Below the pieces are notes generated by a model. It saw only the letters and a program-made list of their open reading frames with translations. It made no database searches and was not told the DNA's origin. A stretch of DNA of 64,000 bases from Streptomyces sp. NBC_01231 (lineage in GTDB: Bacteria > Actinomycetota > Actinomycetes > Streptomycetales > Streptomycetaceae): contig CP108521.1 in the NCBI GenBank assembly GCA_035999765.1, forward strand, positions 496,001 to 560,000. The letters run 5' to 3'. Every line of letters starts with the position of its first letter. Position 1 is the first letter of the stretch. Both the position numbers and the translations under genes were made by a program. Below, piece after piece: positions 61,724-64,000 of this stretch.

Positions 61724-61768
61724 GAACGGCGAAGGAGCCCGGCCGTCGACCGGTGTCCTTCGCCGTTC
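61724..61768 (+). terminator. Terminator hairpin of the SulP gene
   Basis: GAACGGCGAAGGA (61724-61736) pairs with TCCTTCGCCGTTC (61756-61768), a perfect 13-bp stem with a 19-nt loop, 13 bp after the stop codon. Confidence 0.8.
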
Positions 61769-61929
61769 TCCCGCATCCGGAGATGGAACCCGAACTGGTG
61801 GTGGAAGTCGGCGTCGGTCGACATCCCGCAACGCCTCGGGGCCGTGGCGCCACCCCGCACGATGGCACCGTGCCCGCGCCGGCCTCTCCCCCGCCGACAT
61901 CCCTGGCTGACGTCGCCGCCGCACCGACG

Positions 61930-62400
61930 GCGCACGGGCGCCGCCGCCCCGCCCCGCCGACGTGCAACCGGCTGAGCGCGCGCCCCGATCCCCGGCCGTG
62001 GCCGCGCCGCCCATCCCGCCGGCCAAGTCCTTCGTCGGGTCGGTGGCGCCGAGGAGATGATCGCCTCTTCGTTGTCCGCGGCGCTTTGCGCGGCGCCCCT
62101 GCCGCGTGTTGGTGGGCTCGGCACGAGGTCGAGTCCACCCTGACCAACCATGCTCCAGTCGATTCGCCTCTCGGCGTCGGCCTCGCAATGGACGGCCTGC
62201 AGGACTCGGTCCCAGGTGCCGTAGGCCAGCCATCCAGCGGCGGTGGCACTCATTGACCGTCTTCCAGCATCCGAAGCGCTCTGGAAGATCTCGCCAGGGG
62301 GCGCCGGTGCGGCACGGAAGAGTATCCCGTTGGTCACGGTCCGGTGGTCCCTCCAACGACCGCCCCGACGACCAGCGTTGGGCAAATGAGATGCAAGCCG
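61930..62400 (-). mobile_element. IS5-family transposase relic
   Basis: Pieces of an IS5-type transposase are spread over three minus-strand frames: RRGGRWRDHRTVTNGILFRA, APWRDLPERFGCWKTV, GTWDRVLQAVHCEADAE and VDSTSCRAHQHAAGAPRKAP (the first catalytic aspartate is in VDSTSCRAHQHAAG). Frame breaks and a missing C-terminal DDE half make it dead. Confidence 0.75.
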
Positions 62401-62501
62401 CCCCCACTCGTCATTGGTCAGATCGCCCCGCCCCTTCCTCAGAACAATGATGCAAGGGCAAGGCGGTCACATGATTCGCCGGACAGGTCTCCGGGCGATC
62501 A

Positions 62502-63341
62502 CTAGTCCGACCGCCACAACCAGCGCAAGGCATCAGGGAGCAGGACTCCACCGTGGTTGGGGCTGTGGCCGCCGTCGCCCAGGACGAGGCGGAAGTCGTA
62601 TCCGGCTTCCGCGAGCGCGGCCGCGACACGCAAGTTGTTGGCGAGCCAGTTCGCTTCGGGCTCGTTCCAGCGCAGGTCACGATGGCCCGCTTGCAGGAAG
62701 ACGCGCAGTGGCTTGCGGGGAACGCCGGGGATCAGCTCGGGGTACGGGTTGCCGCCTGGCATTTGCGTGAAGCTGGACAGGTACCCGATGACGCGGCGGA
62801 ACTTGTCCGGGCGCAGCCACGCTGCGGTAAAGGCGCAGTTGCCGCCGCTGCTGCCACCGCAGATGCCCCAGCGGTCAGGGTCCTCGGCGATCGTGTACCG
62901 CTGCGTGACCTCGGGGATGATCTCGTCCAGGAGGAAACTGACGTACCGGTCGTCGAATGCGTCGTACTCGGTGTTGCGGTTCTTCGGGTCCTCGGCGTCG
63001 GGGAAGACGCCGGGGTCGACGAACACGCCGATGGTGACCGGGATGTCGCCGCGGTGGACGAGGTTGTCCAGGACGATCGCGCCGCGGACCTCTCCTTCGG
63101 GGTCCAGATACCACCATCCGTCCTGGAACACCATCAGCGACGCCGGCTGTGCGGGGTCGTACCGAGCGGGCACGTGAACCCAGAACTTGCGGAACGTGCC
63201 CGGGTAGATCGCACTCTCGTTCCAGCCGAACTCGACTGTCCTGCCGACAGGCACGCCAGGCTGGACAGCCGAGTCGGGACCATGGGCGTAGCGAACATCC
63301 GACTGGTCACCCGGAAGCGACTGGTAGGGCACCTCGATCAT
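62502..63341 (-). CDS. Enterochelin-esterase-like alpha/beta-hydrolase
   Basis: A 279-residue cytoplasmic hydrolase of the esterase-D/Fes type. Family motifs are FWVHVPARYDPAQPASLMVF, DGWWYLDPEGEVRGAIVLDN, the nucleophile S165 in CGGSSGGNCA, and the histidine in GDGGHSPNHGG near the end. Such enzymes open siderophore, sugar-ester or xylan-ester bonds. ATG 63341; a longer N-terminus is possible but shows no family sequence. Not in an operon. Confidence 0.85.
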   Translation of the reverse strand: MIEVPYQSLPGDQSDVRYAHGPDSAVQPGVPVGRTVEFGWNESAIYPGTFRKFWVHVPARYDPAQPASLMVFQDGWWYLDPEGEVRGAIVLDNLVHRGDIPVTIGVFVDPGVFPDAEDPKNRNTEYDAFDDRYVSFLLDEIIPEVTQRYTIAEDPDRWGICGGSSGGNCAFTAAWLRPDKFRRVIGYLSSFTQMPGGNPYPELIPGVPRKPLRVFLQAGHRDLRWNEPEANWLANNLRVAAALAEAGYDFRLVLGDGGHSPNHGGVLLPDALRWLWRSD

Positions 63342-63533
63342 CACGCGGGCCAACCTAGGAGCGATCACGCATCCTCTCAAAGGGTTTTGCAGCCATGTCT
63401 CACGGCTTGACTTCTCCATTGGGAAGCCGCATGGGAAGCCACATCGAGCGCCATGGTTTGCCAGTCCGCCGCTACTCATGCGGCCTGCGAATGCCGGGCG
63501 TTCAGAAAGGCTCATCAGTGATCTGGCTACCGA

Positions 63534-63790
63534 TCACTGACCGGCAGCGGCAGCGCTCTGCTGACGGCAGATGATGGCCCCGATGCCGGTCAGCGCCATA
63601 AAGATGCCCATCACCGCCGCCACGGGGGTGGTGCTGCGGGTGCCGAACAGACCGATGTGGCAGTCAGGACCAGAACGAGGAGCTGGCCACTCAGCCCGGT
63701 CACCGCACCGATGACCATCAGCGTTTCGGGACGCCGCCTGCGGACCAGTCTCCTGTACAGCAGGGCCGCGCAGACCATCAACCATTGTCA
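63534..63790 (-). pseudogene. Membrane transporter relic (MFS-like)
   Basis: Two hydrophobic segments, LMVCAALLYRRLVRRRRPET and LMVIGAVTGLSGQLLVLVLT, are followed after a frame change by PVAAVMGIFMALTGIGAIIC and a stop at 63534. They look like the last helices of an MFS-type protein with a basic cytoplasmic loop. No start or ribosome site is visible. Confidence 0.5.
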
Positions 63791-63831
63791 GGGCACACGG
63801 CGCCCTGTTCGCCGACTGCTCGGCCTCGGGC

Positions 63832-64000
63832 TCAGCCGGTGAATTCGTTGACGCCGAGGGCGAAGTCCCAGTGGCCAACCCCGTTGCCGGCGAGGCTCAC
63901 CGTGACAAGGCCCATTCCTTCCAGCCAGTGCGCCATTTTCAGGCCGCCGACGTCCAGCGGGCGCAGCCCGAGGCTCTCGATGAATGCCGCCACGCCCGCC
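63832..64000 (-). CDS. F420-NADP oxidoreductase-like protein, copy 6 (cut by window edge)
   Basis: The minus-strand frame ending at TGA 63834-63832 reads AGVAAFIESLGLRPLDVGGL then KMAHWLEGMGLVTVSLAGNG and ends WDFALGVNEFTG. It matches the C-terminal part of the F420-NADP oxidoreductase family and is closest in this window to copy 4 (IESLGLRPMDTGELPMARAL). The rest of the gene lies beyond the window. Confidence 0.7.
   Translation of the reverse strand, partial: AGVAAFIESLGLRPLDVGGLKMAHWLEGMGLVTVSLAGNGVGHWDFALGVNEFTG

Noticed and set aside
1..64000. Biosynthetic gene cluster for an antibiotic
   Set aside because: No PKS, NRPS, terpene synthase or RiPP core enzymes are present; only resistance-like and tailoring-like genes occur.

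Overview
The window is actinobacterial and most likely from a Streptomyces. It is very GC-rich with strong third-position GC bias, uses GTG and TTG starts, and carries SnaA/NtaA-type monooxygenases, MmyB-like XRE regulators paired with SDR genes, a RelA-like relic and Streptomyces-type IS630/IS5 relics. There is no housekeeping backbone and no rRNA or tRNA. At least a dozen genes are broken or truncated, so this looks like an accessory, chromosome-arm-like region.

Layout. (1) 1-9170: a TetR regulator, then a redox block made of an F420-NADP-oxidoreductase-like gene plus a nitroreductase, an FMN-dependent monooxygenase, a second copy of the same pair, a ruined zinc alcohol dehydrogenase, a third oxidoreductase copy and an SDR. 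The TetR gene and the monooxygenase gene share a pair of 15-bp operators. (2) 9605-19429: MmyB-like regulator, a relA scrap, two head-to-head IS630 relics, an MFS pump with a divergent TetR, an aminoglycoside-phosphotransferase-like kinase, a LexA-family repressor, a broken aldehyde dehydrogenase and a membrane protein. (3) 19585-23880: two-component system, secreted peptidase and a membrane protein. (4) 24066-33236: a tightly overlapping minus-strand operon for a ribose-type ABC importer, M20 hydrolase, metallo-beta-lactamase-fold hydrolase and IclR regulator, followed by a glycosidase-like protein; the substrate is unknown. (5) 33681-38327: PPOX flavoprotein, OmpR/kinase pair and an exported protein with two complete trypsin-like domains. 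(6) 38474-46043: relics, methyltransferase, frameshifted MmyB-like regulator with SDR, EamA exporter/MarR and GNAT. (7) 46503-50099: LysR with oxidoreductase (amber-interrupted), SDR and another oxidoreductase. (8) 50450-57204: TetR/ABC-F/virginiamycin-B-lyase-like genes and TetR/TetX-like flavin monooxygenase, two probable antibiotic self-protection or resistance units. (9) 57310-64000: NmrA-like/SnoaL-like pair with TetR, MerR/SulP transporter, IS5 relic, esterase, membrane relic and the end of a sixth oxidoreductase copy.

How it works together: most of the window consists of small independent switches, each a local repressor with palindromic operators facing one to three enzymes or a pump. 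The enzymes are overwhelmingly flavin-, F420- or NAD(P)-dependent. The general picture is xenobiotic and antibiotic response plus opportunistic catabolism. Functional names rest on motif recognition by eye; no database search was run.
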